This document shows positions 10,404 through 20,830 of a stretch of 64,000 nt of DNA, piece by piece. Position 1 is the stretch's first letter. The number at the start of each line of letters is the position of its first letter. Position numbers and translations under genes: made by a program. The stretch is from assembly GCF_014356525.2 (NCBI RefSeq), contig NC_052508.1, forward strand, positions 41,609,858-41,673,857. Direction: 5' to 3'. The DNA is from Nilaparvata lugens. Taxonomy: Eukaryota > Arthropoda > Insecta > Hemiptera > Delphacidae. The notes beneath the pieces are model-generated. The model searched no databases, was not told the origin of the DNA, and saw only the letters and a program-made list of their open reading frames with translations.

Positions 10404-10583
10404 GTGAGTCAATCATTGAATTTCTATAATTTTATAAGAAAAAACCCTTACAATATATATATTACATCAACTCATCTAGCAGACTTAAATCATGTCATTT
10501 CAAGTTGCCTCGTGATTCAATTTGTTACTAGCATTAAAACGATAATTCTTTTTCCCACTATATGCTTGCAATAGAATACAAAT

Positions 10584-12179
10584 TTGTTCTGAAACATAGT
10601 TCAGTTCCATGGAAATCCCTTGGATTTCATTTCAATCCACCAATAATAATTCATCCAACTCGAGTTGTATTCTCAGTATATGTGGAAGTCTATTATTGTT
10701 GCAGAAGAGTAATCACCAGAGAACTACAGATAATCATTCTGAATAATCACTATAATGAGTCGACATGAGAGGACGAAATGATTGATCGATTTCCAACATT
10801 ATCAATTAATCTGATTAATTGGATAGAAATCCCCTAATTTTTTATTTAACTGAATAATATGACTGGAACTACAGTTTTGCCCATTATTACAGGTGTGAAT
10901 GATTTTAAAATTAGTAATAATGTTCGTTAGATAAATAGAATATGAGAACTGAGGAGAAAGACACTTCTTAATTGCTCTGCAAGATTTAGCCTCACTCAAT
11001 TAGGGCCAACATCAAAAGTTTTTTAAGAGAGCGTCACTCGACTGTCTGTCACTCATAGTGGATGTCACTTAACCGTCACATATTTGAATAAAAAGTATCC
11101 AACTAACTAACAAAATGAGCTTACGCCTGAAAAGTGGATGGAGCCAACAAAACAAAACTACAGCAATAAAGTTCTTTGAGTGGTAAGCAAGTTTGAGCCG
11201 TTAGTGCACTTTCCAGCAAGGGAGGGGTTTAATTTCGAACAGGGTTACTTGAAAAACTTTCAAGGGGTTCCGGTGTAAAGGCTCTGGAAATATCAAGACT
11301 TGGAACTTGAGAGACCGGGGAGTCATCACCATAAATAAACCTTACGCGAGGACGACCGAAATACTAATCTAGTAACTAGTATTGCACTATAAAGTGGAAG
11401 TCGTTGGCTCTAAGTGGAGGATCTAAGATTCCGGTGTATTTCCGCTTACACATCAATTCAGTTTTGAACAGTGTCTGAAAATTCGTATTATAGCTTGCAC
11501 CAGATTTTCAAGACTGGTTTATCTTGCGTATATCCATTCTGTTATTGAGTTTTTTAAATTTTGTTCCAAGCGAATGCCATTAAATTTATTCCACTTGTTG
11601 TACATCTCAGCAGTAGATTAGCTTAGAAGATAAGTTTCTCACTGATTATATCAATTGTTCTTATGTATTTATAATATCACTATTCTTTGTCATAGGGTTT
11701 CACCACATGAATCAACGTTCAGTTCTTAAATATTCTTAAAAATGTTACAACATTAAAGATTCATCACATCCAATACATCAAGGTATTTATCATGAAGTCC
11801 TCTTTGCTCTAGCAGGGAGGATTCTAGAGAGGAATCTATTTCTATTTGAATTGAAATATAATATTAGATTATCGCAAACATTTTTGAGAATGATTTCTGT
11901 TGGTTCGATGAAAGTTAGCAAACCAAATGAAATTGGGCACTTTACTGTAACCTCGTGACAGATTACAAAGGATAACTGAGAACTCCACTTCTAGTCACTG
12001 GAGCTTTCAGAAGCAGCCCGTAAGCAATTCTTGAAGTTGCTCTTGGCTTACTGCCATTGAGCATTCTTATAATGGCAGAAGCACGAAAATCAGCCTATAA
12101 AAATTCTTCAAATCTTTCAATGATTCTTTTGACTCAATTATTAAAATAAGTGTAACTGACCATTTTCTAATTTGCTTGA
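10584..12179. other. No gene seen; unassigned DNA
   Basis: AT-rich DNA outside the palindrome. Only short frames with no recognisable similarity. A less AT-rich block at 11110-11470 (GGGAGGGGTTTAATTTCG, GAGAGACCGGGGAG) has no recognisable motif. Confidence 0.4.
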
Positions 12180-12299
12180 GTTTGTGTATAGAAAAGACTG
12201 ATCAGAAACCACAATTAACAGTTAACTATGATTAATCAATCAATTATAGAGAATTAGCAACAAACTTGAAAAACTGCATAATACACATCAAATAATATG

Positions 12300-13951
12300 A
12301 TTGAAGAATGCAAGTATGACTTCTACAATAACAAATTAAATCAGTGTAGAGGGAATAATTTGAAAAAACTTGGGAATGCATAAATGATTTATTGAATACT
12401 AAACGGAAAACAGGTAAGCTATCTATGTTAGGATTCGGAAAGATTCAATCATCATTTTGCCCACATAGGGCAATTTGTATGCAAATGAATTAATAAAAAA
12501 TAGCCCTGACAGACAACATATCCATATTGACTCTACAATTCCGCCAAGTAAATATTTCTATCCACACAATACAGACGAAGATGAAATATTCCAAACCCTT
12601 AATTCCTTAAGAACTAGTTCTGGCCCCGGTATGGACACCCTTATACTCCGTGCAAATTTACTTTAGACTTGGAGGAATTTGCGGCGCAGAGAAATGGAGG
12701 GAGATCAGCCAATTGCAGTGATGGATAGAGTCATAGGTGGAAGCGCAGTTGTCAATTTGTCGATTAGAGTCAGTTGAGTCTGTGATTGCAGAAAAGAAAC
12801 TTTCTAAGTTCAACATGAGCGCTTGAATACTGACTGGAATTGGAGCACGCTAGCCGGTACATAACTGTAACATAGCCGCCATCGTATCCCTGTCGCTGTA
12901 TGTCTTCTCTGCTGTGCATGTCCATTCCAAGTTAGAAGTTAATTTGTACGGAGTATAGTATTTCTTGTCTCAAAAATATTTCCCCTTTCATTACTGAACC
13001 TCTGAAAAACATAATAAATAAATACTTTTGAATTGACTATTTTTCCAAAACAATTCAAACTAGCTAAAATCGGTCCTATTCATAAAGCAGGTGATCAAAC
13101 TAATCCTACCAATTACCGACCCATCAGTTCACTGAATAATCTAGGAAAAGTAGTTGGAGAGTTGTTAAAGAGTAGATTAGTGAGCTTTTTGGACAAATTG
13201 AAAATTATCAATATGGTATTATTATAATCTGGAAAATCAACAGAAGATGCTATATCGAAACTTTTGGAATTGGCTACGAATAGCTTCAATAGCAAAAATG
13301 AAACATTAACACATTTTCTAGACCTAGCCGAAGCCTCCGACACTATTTCTTAGACCAGGCTCTCGGAAAAAATGGAACATCTAGGAATTCTGGGCTTACG
13401 ACTGAATTGTTCCATTCCTACCTGTCTGATAGGTATCAAATACTCACTAGTATTAAATACTCAAACACTAATATTAAAAAGCTTACCGAGTATGGCCTTC
13501 CACAAGGAACGGTTCTATCTCCTATACTGTTTCAAATTTACATAAACGATCAACTCAAATTAAAAATAAAATAAGAAATTGTAATATTATATCCTTTGCA
13601 GATGACACCGCTTTGATTTCCACAGATTTCACATGGGAGAATGTGGAAATCACAGCAGAGAATGGTCTGAAACTGGTACACTCTTGGCTGACTGAACATC
13701 TTTTAACACTAAACACAAACAAAAGCGTGTTCATGACTTTTTCCCCAAACGCATCAACTCAACCACATGCACTCAACACCATCTAAATTCATCCACTAAA
13801 TTCCGATAATGATAACCTATGATCCTGTCCAAAGATAAATAAAAAATATATAATGTTAAATATTTAGGTATAACAATAGATTCTTATCCAAGGTGGAACA
13901 GTCATATTGACAATAAATATGTGCAAAAAACCAAAATTTCCTATTTACAAA
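12300..13951 (+). pseudogene. LINE F reverse transcriptase, first part
   Basis: Recognisable blocks: DEDEIFQTLNSLRTSSGPGM (RT motif before the fingers), then after the MITE FPKQFKLAKIGPIHKAGDQT and NYRPISSLNNLGKVVGELL (RT block 1-2), a degraded palm with AEASDTIS in place of the usual KAFDTVDH-type block, LPQGTVLSPILFQIYINDQL (VPQGSVLGP-type block), SFADDTALIST with an intact FADD catalytic pair, and NVKYLGITID before the second insertion. At least four frameshifts or stops are present (near 13226, 13353, 13555 and 13785). Inactive. Confidence 0.8.
12642..12957. mobile_element. Tc1/mariner-type MITE, 316 bp with TA duplication
   Basis: Flanked by TA (12642-12643 and 12956-12957). Terminal inverted repeats of about 30 bp: TACTCCGTGCAAATTTACTT on the left and, read inward from the right, TACTCCGTACAAATTAACTT, both continuing to ACTTGGA. 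No coding capacity. It splits the LINE F linker/RT frame, so the empty site can be inferred. TA duplication and the TIR style suggest a Tc1/mariner-mobilised MITE. Confidence 0.85.
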
Positions 13952-14259
13952 TGTAATAGAGTGGAAATCATATTGATAAAAAAGTGACGGTGTTCTTAAC
14001 AATGGCTGATGCCTCAGCATTTTAGCGCCTGGCTTTAGCACCGGCGCAAGACAGTGTCTCTGTCTAACTCAAGTAGAATTAGTACTCTCTTTCTCTCTCT
14101 TGACTGTGGCATGATTTTTATTCTTGTGGGAAAACTTCTCCCAGGCTACAGAAATAATAGCTCATTGCTAATAGAAAATTAAAAAACGGCGCAGTAGCCG
14201 GGAGACAGTGTTAGCGAGCGTATCCAGCCTGGACGGGTTCCACTGGACTATCCTTACAG

Positions 14260-14300
14260 CATAATGGTGTTATCAGTTCTTTTACTGTTGATGGCGATTG
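14260..14300 (+). other. Exon-like segment inside solo LTR
   Basis: After CTATCCTTACAG (acceptor-like) an ATG at 14264 begins a hydrophobic run MVLSVLLLLMAI, then the donor GTGAGT at 14301. It looks like a signal-peptide first exon, but at 12 codons the chance rate is high. Confidence 0.15.
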
Positions 14301-14763
14301 GTGAGTGAAAAATTCGAACCTCTACCTATTACCGGATTCAGTTCAAAATTGTTTTTTTTCAACTACAGGCAGACTAGGGCGGGCTCCCTTTTGTTTTGTT
14401 TATCAAGTAACAAGAATTTTGAATAATTATTATTCTGATAGCTTCTAATGGAAAGAGAAAGAGAGTAAATAACCTGTGGATGTTGTTATCTTGATTAGGT
14501 TATAGAACGATTCTTAAATTTTTAATCATTAATTCGATTTTAGATTTTTCTTTGATTTTTGACACTTTAATTTCGATTTTAAATCGAATCTATATTGGAG
14601 AGTTTATGTGTTATCTGATTAGGCTATTGAGCAATTTTAACTTTTTTTTAATCTTTAATTCAGTTTTTGATTTTGATAATTTAATTTCTAATTTCATTTG
14701 AATCTCTATTGAAGAATGTATAATTTGAATCTTTTATTGAGTAATTTAAGTTTTTTTCCCTTT

Positions 14764-15200
14764 TGATATTCATTGATGTCAGTAGGATAATTTTGTAGAA
14801 GCTGGGACAATTATTGATAACCTAATAGTTTTGTTCTTTTATTTCAATTAACCAATTATTATTGAATGAGAATACTGTGTTAGCTATAGAATTTTGATAT
14901 TCAATGAAGTTAGTAGGGTAATTTTGTTGATTCTGGGACAATTATTGACAACTTATAGTTCTGTTCTTTAATTCAATTAACCAATTATTATTGAATGAGA
15001 ATACTGTGTTAGCTATAGATTTTTGATATTCATTGAGGTTAGTAGAATAGTCTTGTAGATTCTGGGACAAGTATTGACAACTAATAGAATTGTTCTTTTA
15101 TTTCAATCAACCAAATCTTATGAATGAAAATATTATGCTCGTTATAGATTTCTGATATTCATCAAGATTAGTAGTATAAATTTTGGAGTTTCAGAACCTG
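14764..15200. repeat. 129-131 bp minisatellite, about 3.4 copies
   Basis: Units start with TGATATTCA at 14764, 14895, 15024 and 15153. Shared words per unit: TGGGACAATTATTGA, TTCAATTAACCAATTATTATT and TGTGTTAGCTATAGA (last unit more diverged). A second, more degenerate pair of about 126 bp units (GATTAGGTTATAGAACGATT / GATTAGGCTATTGAGCAATT) precedes it at about 14495 and 14620. Confidence 0.85.
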
Positions 15201-15368
15201 TAGTAATTATTTTCTGTTGAGGTAGTTTTATTCTTGCAGTAAGTTAATAAGAGAATTTGGCAAGGCCACCCTTGTGCCCCAAAGGAGAAGGGCGTAGAAT
15301 ATAAGAATTTGTCGGACATCTTTGTTTTTCTGCTGCACCACCCCAACCCCTAGTTCGGTTACACAAAT

Positions 15369-15985
15369 TTCATCGAATCAAACAACTAAATAATCCAAGA
15401 ATAACAAAGCTAATCTACTAATCATATGCTCAATCTGTATTACAATATGGCATTCGGGATTGGGAGGGGGGTGCTTTGAATGTACATTTGAAAAAGATTA
15501 TTATCCAAAAACACCTTATTAAAATAAAACTATTTCAGGTAAACCTCGTCTTCATCCTACTAAATAAGCATTCAACAAGTTAAATGCTTATTAAAATGAT
15601 ATTGGATGCACCTTATTAGAATAAAACTATTTTAGGTGAACCTCTTCTCTATCCTACTAAATATGCATTCAACGAGTTTAAAGTGTTAATAGTTTGTCAA
15701 TTATATATTATTAAAAGCTTCATAATTTCCATTAGAAATAATGGAGATATTTCTCTATTTCGTGAATCAAACCTCAATTTACAACCTTCCAGAAATAGGT
15801 TTGAAAATATAAGAATGGATCCTTATAATTGCCAGAGACAATACTTCTACTTAGCTGATAAATCAATCAATGAAATTCCAGATTACCTTACTGAGCATAT
15901 TAATCGAAATCCAGTTACATTTTTCAAAAGAAGAACTATTGATTGGATAATTACCAGTAAAATTGAGAACATACTTTTTGTGTGA
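15369..15985 (+). pseudogene. LINE F reverse transcriptase, C-terminal part
   Basis: Resumes after the solo LTR with FHRIKQLNNPRITKLIY, an in-frame stop, SYAQSVLQYGIRDWGG (thumb motif) and ends with the open frame to 15985 containing NGDISLFRESNLNLQPSRNR and a VTFFKRRTIDWII end. A 97-bp tandem duplication (15513-15609 and 15610-15706) interrupts the region and shifts the frame. Confidence 0.75.
15513..15706. repeat. 97-bp tandem duplication inside LINE F
   Basis: Units start ACCTTATTAAAATAAAACTA (15513) and ACCTTATTAGAATAAAACTA (15610), both running through CCTACTAAATA(A/T)GCATTCAAC. Moderate divergence indicates an old duplication. Confidence 0.85.
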
Positions 15986-16555
15986 CACTTATCTTTGTTT
16001 CAATAGTATGTTTGCCATCACTATTTCTTTCTCTTCTCTTTCTTCCACCCTTATTCCACTTATTCATCATCTTCTTCTATTATTATATAATATAATTTCT
16101 TATTCCATCTTTTGTGAGTTCTCAATGACTTGTATTGAATTGTATTAGCAACTCTCACCTGCACACAGAATTACCCTTGGAGGTGATTGGTTTCTTATAT
16201 TTTTGCCGAAAGGTTTTCTTTGTTGTTTTTTTTTGTTTTGAACAACCAATAAAGAACCGAGTATCCAGTATTGTATGTATGACAGTACGATGAGTATGAC
16301 AGTAAACAATTCAGTATTGATTAGACAGTTGAGCGAGGCGGTTGTGTTGTTTGTCTCTCTTATTGCTGGCATGATTATAGCGTAGCTTTCACCCAACGAA
16401 CTGCCAAAGGCCTGAGTTTCTAATCTAATTACTGTGAGTGTTACGACTAGTTTCTTTGAACCATAATTAATATTAATTTGTGGAATTACAATTACATTGG
16501 CATCGTAAATTTGAACTTTGATTTCTATTCTAATAAGGATGAGTACTTGTGGCAA

Positions 16556-18406
16556 TTGGAACGGCAGAAGAAGATACATCAAATTGAGAGAGGCAATCCA
16601 CAACGCAGCTTTTGAATCACTAGGAGAAAGCAGGAGAAGGATTAATGGGAAAAGTGACATGTGGTGGACGAGAGAAATAGAAAAAAATTGTAACAGAAAA
16701 GAAAAGGCTTTATTATAAGCTGATATCAAAAATCTACAAGACAGAAAATTATACCAACAGAAGCGTTGTGGAGTAAAAAAGGTACTACAGCGAGCAAAAA
16801 ATGAAGAATGGGAGAGAGTTTGTAAGGAGTTGGATCAGTATATAGGTTGCACAAGATCAAAGGAGGCATGAAGCATACTCAAGAATCTGAGGAAAGATAC
16901 TAAAGGTTCTGCAATCATTATGATAAGTATGGATAAATGGAAAAAATACTCCTCTGAAATCTTGAAAGAAGAAAGACCACAATATTTGCAACCAGTAGCT
17001 GATTTGGAGCCAGAACCTGATGATCTAATTCAAGAGATTACTGCAGAAGAGGTGAAAAAATCAATCAATGGAATGGAGAATGGAGAATCATCAGGTCCAG
17101 GGAGTATCCCTTTGAGCTATTGAAACACACAACCTCTAGAACTCATGAAATACTCACCTACATCTTCAACAGATATCTATTCAAGCACGATACATTACCG
17201 GAAGATTGGAGGACTGGTTTTTTGATACCCATACACAAAAAATGACCAAGAGATGAGTGAAATAATTATAGAGGTATTACAGTGTTGGCTACGATAGGGA
17301 GACTGTATGGACAAATAGTGAGAAAGAGAATTTAAAGGCAAATTGTAATTGGTGAAGAAGGAAGTGGATTCACTTCAGGATGCTCTTGCACAGACAATTT
17401 GTTCTCATTGAAGCAGCTGATTGAAAAAAGACGATTGAATAATTTGAAATGCATTCAATTTTTATAGACTTTTGATACAGTACCAACCCAACGACTCTTT
17501 GAAATTTTAGAGAAGTCTAACATCAACAGGCATTACATTTGTGCAATAAAAGAAATTTATATGGACCAAACGAATGTGATAAAGATATCCAATATTCGCA
17601 CCATTTGTCACAAATAAAGGCGTTCGTCAAGGTTGTTGTCTATCACCATCCCTTTTCAAATTGTAGATGAAGCACATATTGATTTAGTGGGAAAGAAAAT
17701 GCCAATATATGGGAATTCCAATAAATGAGGATCACATTTATTCTCTGTTATTTGTTGATGACCAAGTCGTAATGGCCGGAGATGAGCATGACATCACCTA
17801 TATGTTTAGAAAGCTCGTAGAGGCATATGGAGAAAATGGTATGCAGATCAACTATAAAAAGATAAAATATCTAGTTTCAGGTGGTGAATGGTGATCTCTG
17901 TGAAGGTGGTCAAGTAGTTAAGAAATGTGAAGAGTATAAGTATCTTGGCAGTCTTATAACCTCAGAAGGTGATTCAAGAGAGATCACCAATAGAATTGGG
18001 CAGGCTAGGCATGCTACACAGAGACTAAATTATATGCTCTGGTCCAAAAGCATTAAGAGCAGTACCAAAGTTAGAGTTTACAACTCTATTGTACAGAGCA
18101 TTCTGATATATGGCTCAGAAACATGGGAAATGACAAAAAGGGACAGCCAGAGACTGAACACAGTAGAAATGGATTTTCTTCGAAGAAGTTGCTGTGTATC
18201 TCGGATGAATTCGGTCAGGAATTTGGAGATCAGGGAAAGAGTGATTACAACAGTGGATGAGATCTAAAGAAGGCGCCTTGTATGGTTGGGACATATGCAA
18301 AGCATGCACGAGAGGAATTTGGCAGAGGGAGATTGGATGGATAGAGTAAGATGGGATGTGGGATGCGAGAGACGGCTTGAGCTGTGAATTGAGCTCGCGA
18401 TATATA
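16556..18406 (+). pseudogene. RTE-like LINE, 5'-truncated, inserted in LINE A ORF1
   Basis: Flanked by a perfect 12-bp duplication TACTTGTGGCAA (16544-16555 and 18407-18418). RT signal in order with frame breaks: MWWTREIEKN..RKEKALL linker, EITAEEVKKSINGMENGESS, PIHKK and NNYRGITVLAT (fingers), KGVRQGCCLSPSLFK, LLFVDDQVVMAGDEHDI (VDD in the catalytic box), EEYKYLGSLITSEGD, NSIVQSILIYGSETW thumb and RRRLVWLGHMQSM C-terminal block. The YGSETW and W.GH..RM-type blocks are typical of RTE-like and related elements. Stops at about 16717, 17121, 17245, 17467 and 17894. The 3' end GATATATA fits short-repeat RTE tails. No EN domain remains. Confidence 0.8.
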
Positions 18407-19300
18407 TACTTGTGGCAAGTGTGAGCAGCCGGTTAGTCACTATGCCGCCGATAAACGCTGTGTTATGAGGAGTGTAGAACGTATTTTCATAGTGTTTGTC
18501 TCAATATCAAACCTCAAGACTAAGATATAATTAAGGGCCCGTCTTGGTCTTGCCCTGACTGTAAATGCTTCAAAACTTCAGCAAACTGACTCCACTCCAG
18601 TGAAAGGTACTGTGACTCCTGATACAGCTTTGTTAAAAAAACGTTCTGATAGTGTCGTGATGAAGTCATTGGATGAGTTAAACAGTGGACAAAAGAAAAT
18701 GTTTGATAGCATGGATGAACTTGAAAATATTATAAAAAAGGGCGGGATAAGCAGAATGAACTTGGTCAAATTGTGAGCGAACAAAGTGAAATGATCGATT
18801 GGCAACAGAAAACTATTTACGCTCTTGAAGATGAGATTAAATTAATTAAAGCACAGTTGCAATCCACCGAGGAGCGACTTGATAAGCAACAGCAATACTC
18901 CAGAAGAAACACGCTGGAAATTCTCGGGATCCCCGAGAATTATAAAGAGGACGTTCTGGAGACGGTGGCTGTGGTGGGACGGGCCGTGGGCATCAACATG
19001 TCTCCAGCGATGGTAGATGCCTGTCATCGACTGGAGCCTATTCGCGCTATGAGGTCTAACAACAGAAAATCGACACATTATTTCTTATGCTCCTCAAGTT
19101 TGTTGGGCGAACTGATGGAATGGAGACGGAAGGCTGGCATCCTTAAGAGGCAGCAGATCCAGGGTCTGGAGGGTCCGGCTCCTGTGTACATGAACCGTAG
19201 TCTCACTGCTACGAGGAGGAAACTTCTAGGTGCAGCTTGTCAGCTCAAGAAGAGTGGAGCAATCAAGGATGCGTGGATAGATCGAGCTGGGAGGGTTTGA
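18407..19300 (+). pseudogene. LINE A ORF1: PHD finger, coiled coil and RRM-like domain
   Basis: Starts in codon 3 after the target duplication: TCGKCEQPVS gives the first zinc-ligand pair. A frameshifted region follows, then SWSCPDC (last C-x2-C of a PHD finger) near 18540. The open frame 18773-19300 encodes a coiled coil (QTIYALEDEIKLIKAQLQST..RLDKQQQ) followed by YSRRNTLEILGIPENYKED, the hallmark start of the LINE ORF1 RNA-binding domain, and ends RRKLLGAACQLKKSGAIKDA. The same order is seen in LINE B at 61309-62250. Role: RNA-binding chaperone of the LINE RNP. Broken by the insertion in codon 3-6 and by frameshifts between 18470 and 18770. Confidence 0.8.
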
Positions 19301-20289
19301 ATTCGCAAGGAGGGGAGCACAAATTGTTGTTAAAAGTATGGCTGATTTGAACTTTCTCAAGCTCTAGCTATTAGTTACTATGGGATAGGTGGTGACTGAT
19401 CAATTTTTAATACCGAATGTTTGCGAGGCCCTGAAAATCAGACTGAACTGTAAGTGATTTAGTTTGCTTTCGTTTCTCTCTATTATGAATTATTGTTTGT
19501 TTAATCATCATTATGTTTCTAATTTCCCAATAAATATATTTACTATTCTAAAGCAATATTACTATGAATTAAGGCTGAATGTATAGATCTAATATTGATA
19601 TAGATATTGACTATTGATTGATCTTTATCGATATTCGTTTCTTTTGTTGGAATTTATAATGAAGAATAGTACCGTGATATAAATAGTCAGAGTTGATAGG
19701 CTACGGAGTAGTGATGAAGCTGTGGATATTATTCACTGTGCTATGCAACTTTTGCAATAGAGATAACTCGATGGATTCTGTGCTATCATTTCGTTTCCTC
19801 GATCTATTAATTGCTATCATTGTTGGTGATAGCAGGGTGCTTCTGTATCAAGTGATAGTCAATCTGTTGATATGATACTTGAAGTTCCTTAAATGGTTGC
19901 AATCGATTGTCGATTAAATGTTAGGTGTAGCTATAACGAGCATTTTCATTTGAATTGAATTATATTTCTTGTGATTATACACAGGAGTAATTTTGAAAAT
20001 TTTGTTGAATGATGATTATTCAAGAGTAAATCTATCAATTGTCGTTAGTGAATTATTTGCATTGTGTAAAGGTTTGGAAAGCTTGAGCTACTTGGTAGTT
20101 CTAGGTATGTATTTTTCTTTTTTATTCTCTTCCAATTAGATTGTCTCTTACGGGCAAAATGAATTTCTCTATTTTTTGGATGATTGAGTGTGCGTGTGTG
20201 AGTATGAATGGTCCATGGAGTTGTTTTTTTTGTATGGTTTCTTGAATTACAATGGTATTTTAAGATGCAAGATTATTATTTGCATTGAA
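19301..20289 (+). other. LINE A inter-ORF region
   Basis: About 1 kb of AT-rich DNA between ORF1 and ORF2, with no frame that matches a known domain. A similar 1.4 kb spacer separates ORF1 and ORF2 in LINE B, so a long spacer is a family trait rather than an insertion. Confidence 0.5.
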
Positions 20290-20818
20290 ATGGGTAATGA
20301 TTTTAGATTTCATAGCAACATAAATGAAGTGAATGATAGTTTATCAACAGATGTAAATGATTATATAATCGTTCACCAGAATATTCGAAATTTACATTGT
20401 AATTATGACGTTCTCATGTCCTACTTGAGTTGTTGGAAGTATATGCCGGATATAATTGTATTGTCTGGAGTCTGGTTGGAGTCACCTGAGAAAGCGTCTA
20501 TGTATTCTTTACATGGCTATAGCACCTATTTACCCTGTAGTAACTATTCTAGAGCATCTGGAATCTTGGTTTTTGTTAATACAAAAAATGTATGTGAAGA
20601 GGTTGGATTGTGATATCATGAGGTTAGACACTGTTTCAATTACGGCTACACTTGGTACTTATTGATACTCTGTTTGTATAGATGGCATGGCTATGACTTT
20701 GATTCATTTTTGGATAATCTCAACAATGCTCTAAATTCTCTCCCAGCAGGAGACACAGTTTTGATTGGAGATGTAAATATCAATTTGTTAGATTATAGTA
20801 GTATTAAGACAGATAAAT
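20290..20818 (+). pseudogene. LINE A ORF2 N-terminus: AP-like endonuclease
   Basis: ATG at 20290 starts MGNDFRFHSNINEVND and is open to 20613. Blocks: VHQNIRNLHCNYDV (Asn motif), SYLSCWKYMPDIIVLSGVWL, where the usual LSE-W catalytic Glu is Gly (GGA), then SRASGILVFV. After a frameshift at about 20613, a further block FDSFLDNLNNALNSL..VLIGDVNINLLD carries the GDxN motif. The open coding then meets the minus-strand RTE insertion at 20831. Compare LINE C (SSEIW) and LINE B (LSEAW), where Glu is kept. Confidence 0.8.
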
Positions 20819-20830
20819 ATTTATTGATGT

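Larger units (their letters stand above)
8315..10583 (-). repeat. Right arm of a 9.5 kb interrupted palindrome
   Basis: Inverted copy of 1051-3231. Order, content and boundaries match except for a 142-bp deletion in the CR1-like fragment and an extra 281 bp at 9821-10101. Protein-level comparison of the shared Jockey C-terminus shows about 6 differences in 135 residues. No matching target-site duplication is obvious outside 1051 or 10583, which argues against a simple terminal-inverted-repeat transposon and for an inverted segmental duplication. Confidence 0.9.
13952..15363. mobile_element. Solo LTR-like insertion, 1412 bp
   Basis: Boundaries come from the split LINE F frame: left ...TTTACAAA/TGTAATAG, right GGTTACA/CAAATTTCATCG. 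The element opens TGTAA and closes TTACA, a perfect 5-bp inverted terminus of TG...CA type, with a 4-bp direct duplication CAAA. No ORF. This is the signature of a solo LTR (4-bp duplications are common in Gypsy and BEL). It contains a minisatellite at 14764-15200 and an exon-like ATG segment ending at GTGAGT (14301). Confidence 0.75.
12180..16150 (+). mobile_element. LINE F: decayed CR1/Jockey-like retrotransposon with two insertions
   Basis: Coding remnants in order on the plus strand: the linker before RT (about 12300-12660), RT fingers and palm (12960-13950) and the thumb/C-terminus (15369-15985), followed by a T-rich 3' UTR to about 16150 ending in TTGTATTGAATTGTATT. The frame is interrupted by a MITE at 12642-12957 and by a TG...CA element at 13952-15363. 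Removing both makes the protein signal collinear. The 5' part (ORF1, EN) is not seen. Confidence 0.8.

Noticed and set aside
16145..16729. 194-codon minus-strand frame with hydrophobic segments
   Set aside because: It overlaps the LINE A 5' region and the RTE-like coding strand in antisense, and its hydrophobicity follows from AT-rich codons. No domain.
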